Shown here one piece after another: positions 35,881-47,899 of a DNA stretch of 64,000 nt (position 1 is its first letter; each line of letters begins with the position of its first letter). The notes beneath the pieces are model-generated. The model searched no databases. It was given only the letters and a program-made list of their open reading frames with translations, and was not told where the DNA came from. Where the stretch lies: the NCBI GenBank assembly GCA_050084985.1, contig JBITNC010000001.1, forward strand, positions 193,626,001-193,690,000. The letters run 5' to 3'. The DNA is from Nageia nagi. Lineage: Eukaryota > Pinophyta. The translations under genes and the position numbers were made by a program.

Positions 35881-36452
35881 AAATGGCATGTATGGTTTTG
35901 CATAATACACCTAATGAAGATGAGGAAAAAAAGAAAATTGAACTTTTTCACATCAAGGTGCAAGCTAAGAAGACTAGGATTGATACATTGTTTGATTCTG
36001 GATCTCAAGATAACTTAATTGTAGAAAAGTATGTCAAATCACTTGCACTCACTACTCAACCCAATCCAAACCCATATCCATTGGGATGGGTTAATAAAGA
36101 TTCAAAGTTAAAGGTAACACAATAATGCAAGTTGCAATTTGGGATTAATAGGGATTACATTGATGAAGTTTTACTTGATGTTGTTCTTTTGGATATTTGT
36201 GGGATTGTGCTTGGTAGTCCTTATCTATGGGAAAGAGATACTTTATTTTATAGAAAGGAAAACAAATATAGACTCATTAAAGATGGAATTGAATACATGG
36301 TTAGTGCTCATCAAAGCAAGAAAAAGGATATTTCTTTGATTACTACAAGACAATCAAAGAAACTAATCAATACAGGACAAATGTTTATACTTGCAATGGT
36401 GAAATCTCAAGATGAAGTAGAAATCATAAAGACACTTGAGGATTGTGAACCA
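35881..36452 (+). pseudogene. Chromovirus aspartic protease
   Basis: Retropepsin that would cleave the polyprotein. The catalytic triad region reads TLFDSGSQDNLI with the Asp codon at 35994. The second-half pattern VLLDICGIVLGSPYLWERD lies near 36180-36240, followed by YRLIKDGIEY. One stop at 36123 separates the halves, and another at 36453 separates it from RT. The catalytic DSG is intact. Confidence 0.88.
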
Positions 36453-36470
36453 TAATACAAAGAAGAAGTT

Positions 36471-37850
36471 AAAGAGGTAATTTCTGAATTTGAATATTTA
36501 TTTCAAGTACCTAAAGAACTTCCACCAAAAAGAGATATACAACATGAGATTCAATTACATCCTGATGTTGCACTTCCTAATATTGGATTATATAGACATT
36601 CTATTTTGGAAACTAAAGAAATTAAGAAACAAGTCAAGGAATTGTTAGATCAAGGAGTCATTAGACCTAGTACATCACCATGTGGATCTCCTATTGTTAT
36701 AATTCCAAAGAAAGATGGAACTTGGCATATGTGTGTTGATTACAGGGCACTAAATAAGATCACAGTTAAAAATTGATATCCTTTGCCATGTATTAATGAT
36801 TTAATGGATCAATTAACAAAAGCTAAGCTTGTTACAAAATTATATCTAAGAAGCGGTTATCATCAAGTACGAGTTAAAGAAGAGGATGTGTGAAAAATTG
36901 CTTTTAAAACTAGGCAAGGATTGTTTGAATGGTTGGTTTTACCATTTGGATTATGCAATGCCCCTGCTACTTTCATGCGTGTAATGAATGAGGTTTTAAG
37001 GCCTTTCATTGATGATTTTGTTATTGAGTATCTTGATGATATTCTTATTTATAGTGATAATTGGAAAGATCATGTGGTACATATTCATAAAGTATTTGAA
37101 GTTTTAAGGGAAGCAAAACTCTATTTGAAGATGTCTAAGTGTGAAGTTGTTAGGAAAAGTTTAACCTATCTTGGCCACATTGTAGGTGAAGATAAATTGA
37201 GGATAGATCCTACAAAAATTGATGCTATGTTGAAATGGCCTACTCCCACTAATGTGACAGAGACTAGGAGTTTTCTTGGGGTAGTACAATATTTACACAA
37301 GTTTATTGCTAACTTTTCTTACATGGCTTCTCCACTTCATGCTATCATAGGAAAGAGTCATGGATTTTAGTGGGGAGGAAAAGAACAACATGCTTTTGAA
37401 TTGCTTAAAAAGAAAATTAGTAATGCTCTAGTACTTGCTTTGCCTAATCTTTATAAACCTTTTGAAATTGAAACTGATGCAAGTGACTATGCTATGGGTG
37501 CAATTTTATTGCAAAAAAAACATCCAATTTGCTATCACTCAAAAATGTTTATCGATGTGGTAAGAAACTATCCCACCTATGACAAAGAGTTGTATGCATT
37601 AGTTCAAAGTGTTAAAAAATGGAAGCACTATTTGGTAGGTAAAGAGACAATAATTCATATAGATCATCAACCCTTGCAATATCTTTAGTCACAATCTAAG
37701 TTGCAACAATCTAAGCACTTTCATTGGATGGGATTCTTGCAACAATTTCATTTGGTGATTAAGTACAAGAAGGGTACTCAAAATAAAATTGCTGATATGT
37801 TATCTAGGCCTCCAATAGTTGCTAGTGTTGTGATTCTATAAAATAGTTCT
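36471..37850 (+). pseudogene. Chromovirus reverse transcriptase and RNase H
   Basis: RT blocks in order are KELPPKRDIQHEIQL, QGVIRPSTSPCGSPIVIIPK, GTWHMCVDYRALN, SGYHQVRVKEEDV, FEWLVLPFGLCNAPATF and the catalytic YLDDILIYS near 37030. The thumb has LGHIVGEDKLRIDP. RNase H has the metal-binding start IETDASDYAMGAIL at about 37467, then YDKELYALVQ and HIDHQPLQYL, ending with a NKIADMLSRP tail. Stops at about 36774, 36891, 37368, 37686 and 37839 interrupt it. Frame is unchanged from gag. Confidence 0.93.
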
Positions 37851-39177
37851 TTAATGCATGACAGGTATAAAGAACAATATGTGGTTGATCCTAATTTCCA
37901 AAATGTCTATCATAGATTGAGTCTTGGTAATGAAGTTGGAAATTATGAATTTCATTTGCATGATGGATTACTTTTTCATTTGGGAAAACTTTGTATTCCT
38001 AATGGTGAGAGGAATGATTTGATTAGGGAAGCTCATACTTCTCAAATTTTAGGGCACTTTGGTGTTGGGAAAACTCTTACTAATGTACAAAGGTATTGTT
38101 ATTGGCCTAAAATGCAAGAAAATGTATCTAGATATATTATAGGTTGTATGTATAGCAATTTAACCAAACCCAATAACAAGAAATTTGGTCTTTATATGCT
38201 ATTGTCCATTCCTACATGACCATGGGAGAGTATTTCTATGGATTTTGTTAGAGGTTTACCTATGTCTAAAAGAGGTCATGATTATTTGTATGTGCTTGTG
38301 GATAGATTTAGTATGATGTGTATTCTAATCCCATGTAAAAAGACTATGATAGGTCAAGAGGTAGCTAATATTTTCTTTACTTATGTGTGGGTACATTTTG
38401 GTCTTCCTACTTCTATCATTTCTGATAGGGATTCTAGGTTTCTTAGAAAATTTTGGACTTCTTTATGGGAAAGGATGGACACTAAGTTAAAGAGGAGTAC
38501 AACTTTTCATCCACAAACAGATGGTCAAACAGAGGTGGTAAATAGGATAGTGGAACACCTATTATGAGGTTATTGTGGTAAGCATCCTAAGACTTAGGAT
38601 GAACATTTGAACTATATATAACATGCATATAATCGAGCTTTACATTCTTCTACTAACAAAACACCTTTTGAGACTTATTTTGGTTATTTTCCAAAATCAC
38701 CTTTTGATATGGATTTTGTTTCAATGAGTGATGGAGATATAGTTCTTCATGATAAGGAGGAAAGGGCAAAGAATTTTATTGAGAGGATCAGATTGATTCA
38801 TCAAAAGGTATAAGAATAGTTGGAGAAGAGTCAGGCCAAGTATAAGGAGAGGCATCATCATCATCGTGTGGATCATAAATTTTAGGTTGGAGATCAAGTA
38901 TGGCTTCATCTTTGCAAGGAGAGACAACATGATGAGGGAAGGAAGTTGAAACCAATAAGGTATGGTTACCATTATTGGTCAAGTTGGAGTCAATGCTTTT
39001 CGGTTGGACTTACCACCTTATATGCAAATGTATTTTGTTATTAATGTTGAAAATTTGAAGTTATATGAACCAGCCTTAGTTGCAGAAGATATAGATGTTA
39101 TGTTACTAGTAGTTGAGGATTTATCCCCTGAGCACATGAATGTGTTGGTTGAGGATGCAATATTGGAAAAGAAATAA
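37851..39177 (+). pseudogene. Chromovirus integrase
   Basis: The zinc-binding part reads REAHTSQILGHFG and IGCMYSNLTK, the second Cys of CxxC being Ser. The core keeps all three acidic residues: SMDFVRGLP (Asp), TSIISDRDSRF (Asp) and HPQTDGQTEVVNR (Glu). Then come HAYNRALHSSTNKTPFE and VGDQVWLHL. At about 38962 a frameshift breaks LKPIRYGP/F, and the next frame gives VNAFRLDLPPYMQMYFVINV and ENLKLYEP, the usual C-terminal block. Six or seven stops are scattered between 38217 and 38890. Confidence 0.9.
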
Positions 39178-39290
39178 TGATCATCTCATAGTGGCATACA
39201 TGAGGTGTGGCATATTGGAGTGAAAGGCCAACATCCACACAAGGCCAAGGGGTATGCAATTGATCAGGTGAGGGAGCTCTACCCTCACCT
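39136..39290 (+). pseudogene. Chromodomain-like remnant at integrase C-terminus
   Basis: In one frame with two stops the sequence reads VEDAILEKK ... VWHIGVKGQHPHKAKGYAID and QVRELYPHL. This loosely fits the chromodomain layout (VE.IL..R ... YLVKWKG ... ATWE ... L). Chromodomains target integration of chromoviruses to chromatin. The fit is weak because the aromatic cage is mostly gone, so the element might be non-chromodomain. Confidence 0.4.
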
Positions 39291-39333
39291 CATTCCATCA
39301 TCCTAAATGCTTTTGGGGACAAAATCTCTCTCT

Positions 39334-39346
39334 CAGTGGGGAGGAA
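39334..39346 (+). other. Polypurine tract of chromovirus
   Basis: CAGTGGGGAGGAA ends exactly where the 3' LTR begins (TGATCC), the expected plus-strand primer. Confidence 0.9.
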
Positions 39347-40484
39347 TGATCCAAAAATTTGGATCCCTTCAACATTTAGTAATCTCCATTTTAGTGTGTT
39401 TAGTGTGATCATCTTATCTTCATCTTTCTGATGCTTCTTTCAGATCAAGAATCTGATTCTGTATGAGGAAAATATGGCCTTAAGTCCATTTTGATTATTT
39501 GAAAAAATAAAAAAAATATGGTAGGACCCACTCACCACTGTGGAGGCCATGTCGGAGGAGATAGGGCCAACATGGAGGTGATGAGGTGGAGGGGCCTATA
39601 GGGTGAAATCCAGCACCATTTGACCACCCATGTCTGGTCACCTATTAGACCCATCTGCCTGCATGATAGTGACCATGTGCAACCCATCCATGCCAGACCA
39701 TAAGCTACCTACATGTATCACCAATGTGACCAACTAGACTACTGCTTAACTGCCCAGTTAGCTAAACCACTATACAAGCCACCCATTTGACTATTTAACT
39801 TCTACCCAGCAAGCACCACATGTCAGCACCACAGTGCACCCACCTATTTTTAAATTTGTTAATGTATTTTGGCATTTCTAAGGTTTTTTGGTGATTTTTG
39901 ATTCACCTAAGGTCCTATTTTTGGGTTGATTAATCTTATAAGCCTAGAAATAATCCAAAGAACATGTTTTTCAATTTTAGAGCTCATTTTTTGGAGATTT
40001 TTGCAACCATTTGAGCCCAAATTTGATAGGAAGATCAAGGATGTTAATGGATATCTAAAAATATATTTTTTACCCAATTTCCTAGTTGTAATTCTCTCCA
40101 ATTTTAGCCCCCAAAATTGTATAAAAAGGGAGCAAATTGTACAGGAAAAAAAGGAAGGAGGATTTCGGGAAGTGTTTTCAGTTTTGTTGTGATTTTCAAA
40201 GCTAGGAGTGTGTTGTGAATGTGAGAGGAGGTTTTGAAGGACATTGAAGGCCTTGTAAAGTGATTCCACCCATTGATAGTAGAGAGCTTTTGAGTTGGAT
40301 GTAGCCCACACTAGGTGAACCAGGATAATTTGTGCTTGTCTCTTCTTTGGTGAATGCTTTTCTCTTCTCTATGTTTACAATTATTTTCTTGAATTTCCTT
40401 TACAAGCACTTAATTGTTTTTAAGTGTGAATTGATCCTGAAGAAAGGTTAAATTACAAATTGTAATCTTATAGTTTATGGATCA
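39347..40484 (+). repeat. Chromovirus 3' LTR
   Basis: 1,138 bp partner of 33589-34720 with identical ends. It differs by many transitions and small indels in T and A runs. TATAAAAAGG is conserved at 40120. The target duplication GAATT follows at 40485-40489. Confidence 0.95.
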
Positions 40485-40489
40485 GAATT

Positions 40490-43211
40490 TGTTGATAAAC
40501 CCTAGCTATATGTTAAGTTGGTGTTTATTAATATCAATATTAAATACCAAATTTTGGAGTTCACCTATATCTTGAATTCTCCTTAAATATGATTTCCTAG
40601 GCTTGGGAGTAATGGCAGCTATATGTTTTTTAGTAAAGTCCTTTAGCTAGCTTTGCATCTCTCAACCACTAATCTTGGAATTTTTAGAGCTAATTGGTGA
40701 AGAGTATTTTGTGTATCAAATTACTTGATGGCTTGTTTTGTTTGATATTTTAACAACTGCAAGTGTGACAAAGTTTTCTTCTTGTCTCCAATTTGCTCCA
40801 CTAGGGACTTCTTGAAGCCTTTTATGAGTAATAACAATTTTATATTATCATCAGTAAACACTTTATTAGCTACTACTATCCTTTGCAATTTAGCTTCAAC
40901 TTGCTTGGCCTCTTGGCTATCCATGATTGTTACTTGGGTTTTGAGATCTTGGATTAATTTATTTGTGCTTTCTAACTCAACATTATTTTCTTCTAAGCTC
41001 TTCTCAAATTATGATTTCTACTTATTGAGCTTTGCAAGCAGTTTTTTATTTTTGTTTTGCAACCCTATGATGATTTTATCCTTAAGGGAGAAGTCTTTTT
41101 TATTTTGATCACCTTTTTATTTAACCTATCTACCTTAGCCTTCATAGCTTGAAGACTTTTTCCATATACCATCGAAGTATTTACAAGAATTATAGATTGG
41201 TATATAGTTAGAGCACTCTATATATTTATACCAAAAATAGCTATGGGAGCAGTATCTAGTTGTCCTTCTTTGAAAGACATTTGTTCTATCTCAATATCTC
41301 TAGCTTCTGTTACCTTGCTCAAGATTCTTGACTATTTCTTAGGGAGCATAGGAGGTTTATTAACAAAAGTTGCTCAATCAATAGGCTCTACAATTTACAT
41401 AGAAAAAATTGATTTAATCTCCTCCTTTGAGGCTAAAGGGATTAAAGAATGATGAGTATTTACACCTGAGGTGGACATTGTGACCTATTGAATAGGTTTT
41501 ATTTTCTTTGGAGGTGTAGGATCTTTAATTTGTACTTATTTTTCTAATTCCTCCATGACCTTATCTTCATCATTAGCCTTGTCCATTGGGTCAAAATATC
41601 TTTTCTTACTGAATTCATCATCATCATCATCACTCGGTATGCCTTCAAATGCAATTGCTATAGATCTACCTGCTCCTAGTACATTTCCCCCACCTTGTTG
41701 AATTTCCATATGCTCTTTTTATAGGGTGTAAATTTCCATTTAGGGTAAATTTTTATTTCTTGCTTAATTTTATTTACAAAATATTCCACATGAGGTCTAT
41801 GCTCATGGACAAAGGCTGGGTACTTCTTGCTTGACCTTATTATTATTATTATTTTCCCTGAAAGGTTATACATCCAAGGGGGTTCTACCATATCCAATTT
41901 AAAATTTTATATAATAAATTTTGATATACTATCTTTACAAACTATTTCTAATAAAGTGAAATTTTTAGTAGAAGTTGGTATATCTATAATGGATTTAAAA
42001 CTATCCTCGAAACCATATTTGGTATCAATTGCACATATTTGCCTACCCATATCTATAGAATATAACTAAGGGGTTACATATTTAGGAAAGAAAAAGGGTT
42101 TTTCATAATACCCATACCTATTAATTACAATGAGGTCCTTTAGAAAATACTAATCACTAATTTTATTTCCTCCCTGTAGCTCCCAGATAATGCTCCTACA
42201 TAGTTTGTTAGGGAGCTTTCCTATCAAAATCTATACCATTATTACATATAATTTATCCATGAACTCATAATATGACCCATGCAACTTGGTCAAATACTAT
42301 AACCATCAAATCAATTGGTATTGGTATAGTACTTAGGTTTTCCAACTCAATTGGTAGTCCTACCTCTTCAAGCTTGTCGAGGTTTTGATGGACCAAGAGC
42401 CACCAAAGATACGAAGAGTGTTTAAAGTTTGATTTTTCAATTTTGAAAAGACATATTTTAATCTCATTAAAAATAAAAGTTGAGAAATAATATCAAACAT
42501 TTGCCTCTATAATATTGTAAGCCATATGCATCATGGGTTCATTTGCTTTTATTTGGGTCTTCTTCCCTAGAATAATTGCTAGTGCTAATAACATCTCTCT
42601 ATTCATCTTCTTCTCAAATAAGGTGATTTCATAGCTTGGCTGAAGCTTCATGGTGTTTTTTTGCTAATATATTTCATCAATATATTTTATCATTGCATCC
42701 TCATTTTCATAAAAATCATTCTTCTCTTTTCTCAAATCAATCTATTTCTTTATATGGAAAGACCAATCAATTAGGATAACAAATGCTTGAAGAGTAGAAT
42801 TGAGGGAATAATTAGGTATAAATTTAAATTTTGAATATATATCCCCTTCAAGTTTTTATTCTCTAAAAAACCCTATCTCATAACCTTGTTAGTTATGCCT
42901 ATGTTCTATCGAATACAATAGCTCAACGTAGGTGAATGATTCATAGGGCACATAATAAGATAGGCTCTTTTTTTTTAGTGCGCTAAAGATTTTCCCTTTA
43001 CAACAAATTTAGGCTTCATATGTTGTATAAGGATGTGATTAGGTTTGACCCTTCATGTATCAATGTGGTTCATCACCCCCATCTTAGTCTAATTGAACCC
43101 CAAAGTATTCTTGATGTATTCCTCCTAAATGACAATCAGGTTGGCATTCACTTATTCAATTTCAACCAAAGTTAATGGTTTGGAAGCTATTATGGTGTTA
43201 CCATTCTTCAT
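40490..43211 (-). pseudogene. Long extra frame downstream of integrase, left copy
   Basis: I do not recognise this protein. It follows integrase on the - strand. An ATG at 43211 (MKNGNTIIASKPL) is a plausible start. The upper part has KPKFVVKGKSLAH and the region homologous to the right copy's MINxIDEIYQG and AMEIILGKIQ. The middle (41897-41676) reads MYNLSGKIIIIIR and HEHRPHVEYFVNKIKQEIK. The lower part (40924-40721) is charged and heptad-like, AKQVEAKLQRIVVANKVF, suggesting a coiled coil. Relative to the right copy about 680 bp are missing near 41715. Stops and shifts are many. Conservation in two copies argues that the frame was once functional in the family. Confidence 0.55.
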
Positions 43212-43739
43212 AGAACCTTTGGTTTACATTTTGAACTTGAAATATACACTCTATAAGGTTCTACAACTCTATATTTCCTTGCTCAATTCAAATCTATAAA
43301 CTCTAGGCTCTGGTTACTATGGAAACTTGTATACTCGAAAATAGCAAAGTGTTGAGTCAGAGGGTAAGCAAGATATTTTCTTCTTCCAAGGTTTGTAATT
43401 TACATCTATTAATGGTAATTAATGCTTGGGATGTTGGAATATGCACATCATATGGATTGGTAGACAACAAGTTGAATGAATCAACTTGAAGTGCATCAAT
43501 TTAAACTAGAGTAATAGTATGATGGTTTGAGAAATCCAAGGAAATCTTTTTTTAAATGCTACACTATTTGGTTGACAACTTGGTAGTACATCAACATTAA
43601 CCTTGTATAATGCTAAATTAATGTTGAGCATTAATAGTTACCTATTTTCTTAAAATTTGTGTTTTGTATAGAAGATATACAAGTTTTTAATTTTTTTAAA
43701 CTATATACACTATACAATTTCTAATAGTTGCTATGAAAT

Positions 43740-44790
43740 TACCCTATCACTCGATAATGCTTCAAATAGATCCTATTAATAGGAATAGGTAATGCTTGAT
43801 ACTTTATGATATCTTATAATTTAAATGCATTATTTTGCATAGCTTGAGTGATGATATAAGGCTCACTCCATAGAGAGTCAAATTTTTGATATCTTTTGAG
43901 CTTTACTCTTTTCTCATTCTATTTGAGGACAATGTCACCTATTTCAAACTTCACTTGGGAAGACTTTTTCTTATCAAACCATTTCTTGACTATGTGTTGA
44001 TGATGCTGAAATGACTCATATGCTTTGTTCTAATCTTCCTCCAACTTCAAGAGTTGATTATACTTAGATTGTAGTGGCTCAAAGTCATGGTCCTCCATTT
44101 CTTGTAGGATTTTTAATGTTGATAACTCAATATGTATTGGCAATAGGTATTTTACCATATACTGGTGTATATAGGGATGTTTTGATTGCTAACTTGATAC
44201 TAATCCTATTTTCCCATAATGCAAAGTCCAATTGTGTATGCCACTATTTGGGATTCCCTTCAATTGTTCTTTTAATAATTTAGGTTAGATTTTTATTAGT
44301 TGATTTAGCTAACCCATTACCTTATAGGTAATCATTTGAAGAGAATAACCAGTATATATTGTATTCAATAACAAAGTTTGATAAGTTACCTCTAATAAAT
44401 GTTAGGCCATTATCTAAGACAATAGTACATGAGATTCCAAAGTGAGTGATTATCCTTTTAACCATTTCTATCACCACCTCTTGATCTGCATACTTACATG
44501 GCATTGCTTCTAACCATATAGTAGAATAATTTGTTGTAATCAAGATGAATGTATCGCTTGCTAAGGAATTTGGATTTATAACACCAATGAAGTCCATACC
44601 CCCTTATTGGAAAGGTTCCTCAACTACCACAGGTTTAAGAGGCATAGCAACTTATCTTCTTTTTTTCATAAATTTGCTACATTTGTCACATTCCCAAGAA
44701 ATCTTGAATGAATCCTAAAATATGATGGGCTAATAATACTTGGATTGTAATATTTTTTTGCTATAGTTGGTCCACTATAATGCCTACTAG
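43740..44790 (-). pseudogene. Gypsy integrase, left copy
   Basis: On the - strand the zinc-finger end reads WECDKCSKFMKK. The core has MDFIGVINPNS with the first Asp, ITTNYSTIWLEAMPCKYA, HFGISCTIVLDNGLTFI with the second Asp, and NGLAKSTNKNL where the catalytic Glu is expected but Lys is read. The last change is a G-to-A at GAA/AAA in a QAEST-type motif. The open core is 44597-44322, and downstream blocks resemble the integrase C-terminal end to about 43740 (KHYRVIG-like). Confidence 0.85.
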
Positions 44791-45016
44791 AGAATTCATA
44801 ATGAAATTTATGCAATATTCTTTAGAATTCATCATGAGTCACACATCTTAATAGGGTTTGATCAAAATTCTTTATATAAATAAGGTCATATATCATCATA
44901 AACTTCAAGCTATATAGCTTGAATCTCCTTATCTAAAATATATCTAGAGATTCAAGATATTTACCAATTTGAAAATAAAAAATAATTTGCTTAATCCAAT
45001 CACTTTCTTCATTAAA

Positions 45017-46325
45017 TTATTTCTCATCATTTATGATAGCAATCATATGTGAATATTTAGCTATATTTTCACATAAAGCCCTACCTTTGATCAGCTTGGT
45101 TGGTTTAATTTCTATATCATATTCCATTATTTTAGTAATCCAACCAATCTTTTCTTCACCTAAGTCTCCTTGTAAAACATAATTTCTTACATTTGGATGG
45201 ATAGTAAATACAAGGATTTTATTATAGAACACATAATATTTGAATTTCTTAAGTCCTTTTATTATGTAAAACACTTGCTTTTCAATAAATGAGTACCTTT
45301 TCTTGTGTTGATGTAGTGTTTGACTATGAAAGCCAATCAGATGTTCTTCTTTCTTATCATCTTTCTATGCTAGAATTGTTGTAATGCTTTTTTTGCTCCA
45401 TATGAGTACATGATGAAATATTTCAACATATCTAAATTTTTAAGTACAGGAGCTTTTTTTATAGCCTTTTTAATCTCTCTAAAGACTATTTTTGCTTCAT
45501 ATGACTAAGAGAATACATCTTTCTTTAGCATTGAAGTGATTGGGGATACAATTTATGAAATTGATTTGACTAAGGAATGATTAGAAGGCTTTCATATTGG
45601 AGGGGAGTGGTAATGCTTCAACAACTTTTACTCTATTTGGATCAATCACTAATCCTTCCTCTAATACAATGTGGCCAAGTAATTTTCTTTAGTTAACCAT
45701 AAAAATAGATTTTTTGGAATTTATTAAAATCCTAAATTTCATGCATTTTTCAAAAACTTGTCTGAGATGTTCCAAATGATCCTTTTTGCTCTTAGAGAAT
45801 ACTATAATATCATCTAGATATACTAAGATAATCTTATTTATTAGGTCACCAAATGCATGATCCATGGTTCTTTGAAAAGTAGCTCTCAGATTAGAAAGAC
45901 CAAAAGGCATCATTTGAAAAGTAAATGTCTCCCATTTGGTTGTAAATACAATTTTGTATTGATCTTCATCTTTCATCCAAATCTAGTTAAATCCTAAGTA
46001 GCCATCAGTAATTGAAAAATAGGAAGCTCCAACTACTATATGTAGGATATGTTCCATAGGTGGGAGAGGATAATTATCTTTGAAAAACACTTGATTCAAA
46101 TTTCTAAAATCAGCACAATTTGATTTCCCCACTCTTCTTTCTAATAGGAACTAGATTTGCAACCCAAAAAGAATGCTTGATAGGATATTAAATTTTTGAA
46201 TCAAGTAGCTTGATCAATTATTATTTTATGGCTTCTTATATTTTTTTGGTTTATTGGCCTTTATTTTTTCTTGTATGGTTTGGCATCTAGTTCAAGCTCA
46301 ATTGTGTTTTGGATAACACTCTTAC
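45017..46325 (-). pseudogene. Gypsy reverse transcriptase and RNase H, left copy
   Basis: RT starts near 46325 with TIELELDAKPYKKK. The open block 45976-45689 has MKDEDQYKIVFTTKWETFTF, MMPFGLSNLRATFQRTMDHA and the catalytic [14 protein letters not shown]. After stops, RNase H ends with FIEKQVFYIIKGLKKFKYYV, ITKIMEYDIEIKPTKLIKGR and ENIAKYS (to 45017). Frame changes and stops show it is inactive. Its sister is at 56849-58170. Confidence 0.88.
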
Positions 46326-46779
46326 CATGTATTCATATCATCATAAGTCCAAGTAATTACTTTGGAGAACTCATGATAAATTTGACACAATACTTTTTTT
46401 TTCATTATAACATTTGGATCGTACCTTTATATATTTACTTGGTTCTATTTCCAACTCAACATAAATCTATTTTTGGATGGTCAATGATTTAACTTTTTGA
46501 ACATCTTTTGAATCAAATAATATTTCAAAAGAGAGTAATCCTTTTGGTATAAAATTATTTTTGAGTTGGATAATATTTGATTCTTAAAAAAATTTAGGTA
46601 ATTCCTAAATAACAAAAGGTTAAGCTACTACTTCATTCAATAGGAAGTTCATTATATGCTCATTGAAATCAAATACTTGCCAAAAATTTGTAGCATCAGG
46701 TACTGAAGGCCTACATTGAACTTTGACTCCAAGAGTTCTTATTTTATAATGAGCAAGGTTATAATGTGCCCCTTTGCCA

Positions 46780-47135
46780 ACAAGTGCATTAGCTATTAGT
46801 TATACCTTTTAGGAATAGATATAAAATTAATAGCCAAGAATGACTCTAATAAATTCCATACTCTATTCCTGTAGGTCTTCAGATAATGATGTTTTGTACT
46901 AATATGGTTTTTTAACTTGCTTTATGACCAATTCTTAATCACCATGGATAATTAGGAATCTAATGCCTATACTGATCACTTTAGATAACCCTAAACAAAA
47001 GGTTTCATACTCAACAACATTATTTATACAAATCCATGTGAATATGAATGAGAAGCTCTTCATATTTCCCTTTGAAGATTTAAATACAATTCTAACTCCA
47101 CATCTATACTTACATCTAGTTCCATAAAAGTACAT
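46780..47135 (-). pseudogene. Archaeal-type RNase H upstream of RT, left copy
   Basis: On the - strand 47135 onward gives MYFYGTRCKYRCGVRIVF, SFIFTWICINNVVEYETFCL and FLIIHGD, then, past a TAA, ELVIKQVKKPY and NALVGKGAHYNLAHYK. This is the aRNH order (YFDGA...GAGV, TNN.AEYEA, GDSELV..QV, ADAL). The first catalytic Asp is Tyr here but Asp in the right copy. The Glu in VEYE and the Asp in HGD are present. The domain lies between protease and RT, not after RT-RNase H as in the Tat element of the same window. Confidence 0.75.
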
Positions 47136-47399
47136 TTTCTATATCTCATACTCCTTTTTAGTTGTGATAAAGATTGGCTATGCATTCTCAAACAAATAAT
47201 AATTACTCATGACAACATATGTGATCTAATAATTTAAATCATTTACTAAAAGAATTTTAGTTGTTAGGAGTGTTTCTCTAAGTGTATCCCTTTAAAATAC
47301 TTCCTATGATCTTCTTAAGATGAACAATTTTGGTGCCCTTATTTAGAATTTTTACTTATTTAATTTTGAAAGGGAAGTAAAAGGTGAGTATAGTCTAAA

Positions 47400-47730
47400 G
47401 CTAAGTACCTTCCCAATTTAGCAGTGAATTATCTAGATAAACATATTCCAAACAAAGGTGGAAGATCAACCATAATAATATCTTGAATAACACAAATATC
47501 AAGGAATGCATTCAAAGTTATTAGGACCCCTTTAACACTACCAATGACATATACAGAGGAAGAATCCAATTATATGACACCATCAATACATCTTCTAATG
47601 TACAACTTCATTTCATGTACAATAGTTTTAGGAATTATAGTTATTACAACTTCAATATCTATCCTACAGTTATTTAGTACCCAAACTTCTAATCTAAGGG
47701 ATATATAGAATGGTGGGGGTCTCCTTATAC
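47400..47730 (-). pseudogene. Gypsy protease-like domain, left copy
   Basis: On the - strand PFYISLRLEVWVLNNCRIDI, then EVVITIIPKTI, GVIQLDSS-like, VKGVLITLNAFLDIC and IIMVDLPPLFGICLSR match the plant gypsy protease layout (PF..SL.I...C.IDSGA..NI.P...; D..VVDLPP.FG.LLSR). Where the catalytic DSGA is expected the sequence reads DIEV. The right copy reads DIEA, so the change is shared. The block is followed by FTAKLG and then the RNase H. Confidence 0.7.
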
Positions 47731-47899
47731 TTATGGGATCTAGAGGGACATAATCAAATATTGCAAAGATGACATTTCCTTTATTTACCCTTTTCTTACT
47801 ATTCTTTTCTAACTATAATGGGGTTCATTTTAGTAAGAACATTAGTACCCAAATTCTAAGAAACATTTCTTGGATGTCTGAAGAATTGATTTTGTTGAT

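Larger units (their letters stand above)
33589..40484 (+). mobile_element. Chromovirus-like Ty3/gypsy element nested in left gypsy copy
   Basis: 6,896 bp with LTRs 33589-34720 and 39347-40484. The ends are TGATCC...GGATCA, a 6-bp inverted repeat. The target duplication is GAATC at 33584-33588 and GAATT at 40485-40489. The uninterrupted homologous site near 51801 reads AAAGAATTTGTTGAT, which explains both halves. The initiator-Met primer site, gag, protease, RT, RNase H, integrase, a chromodomain-like remnant and a polypurine tract follow in order on the + strand. Nearly all coding is in one frame with about 18 in-frame stops. By eye the LTRs differ at roughly one base in ten, mainly transitions, so it is older than the Tat element. 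Confidence 0.92.

Noticed and set aside
44074-44283. 69-codon + strand frame, with a longer twin at 55903-56199
   Set aside because: Both are antisense to the integrase C-terminal region of the two gypsy copies. Their similarity reflects copy homology.
46271-46492. 73-codon + strand frame with a hydrophobic profile
   Set aside because: It is the antisense shadow of the RT N-terminal region on the - strand.
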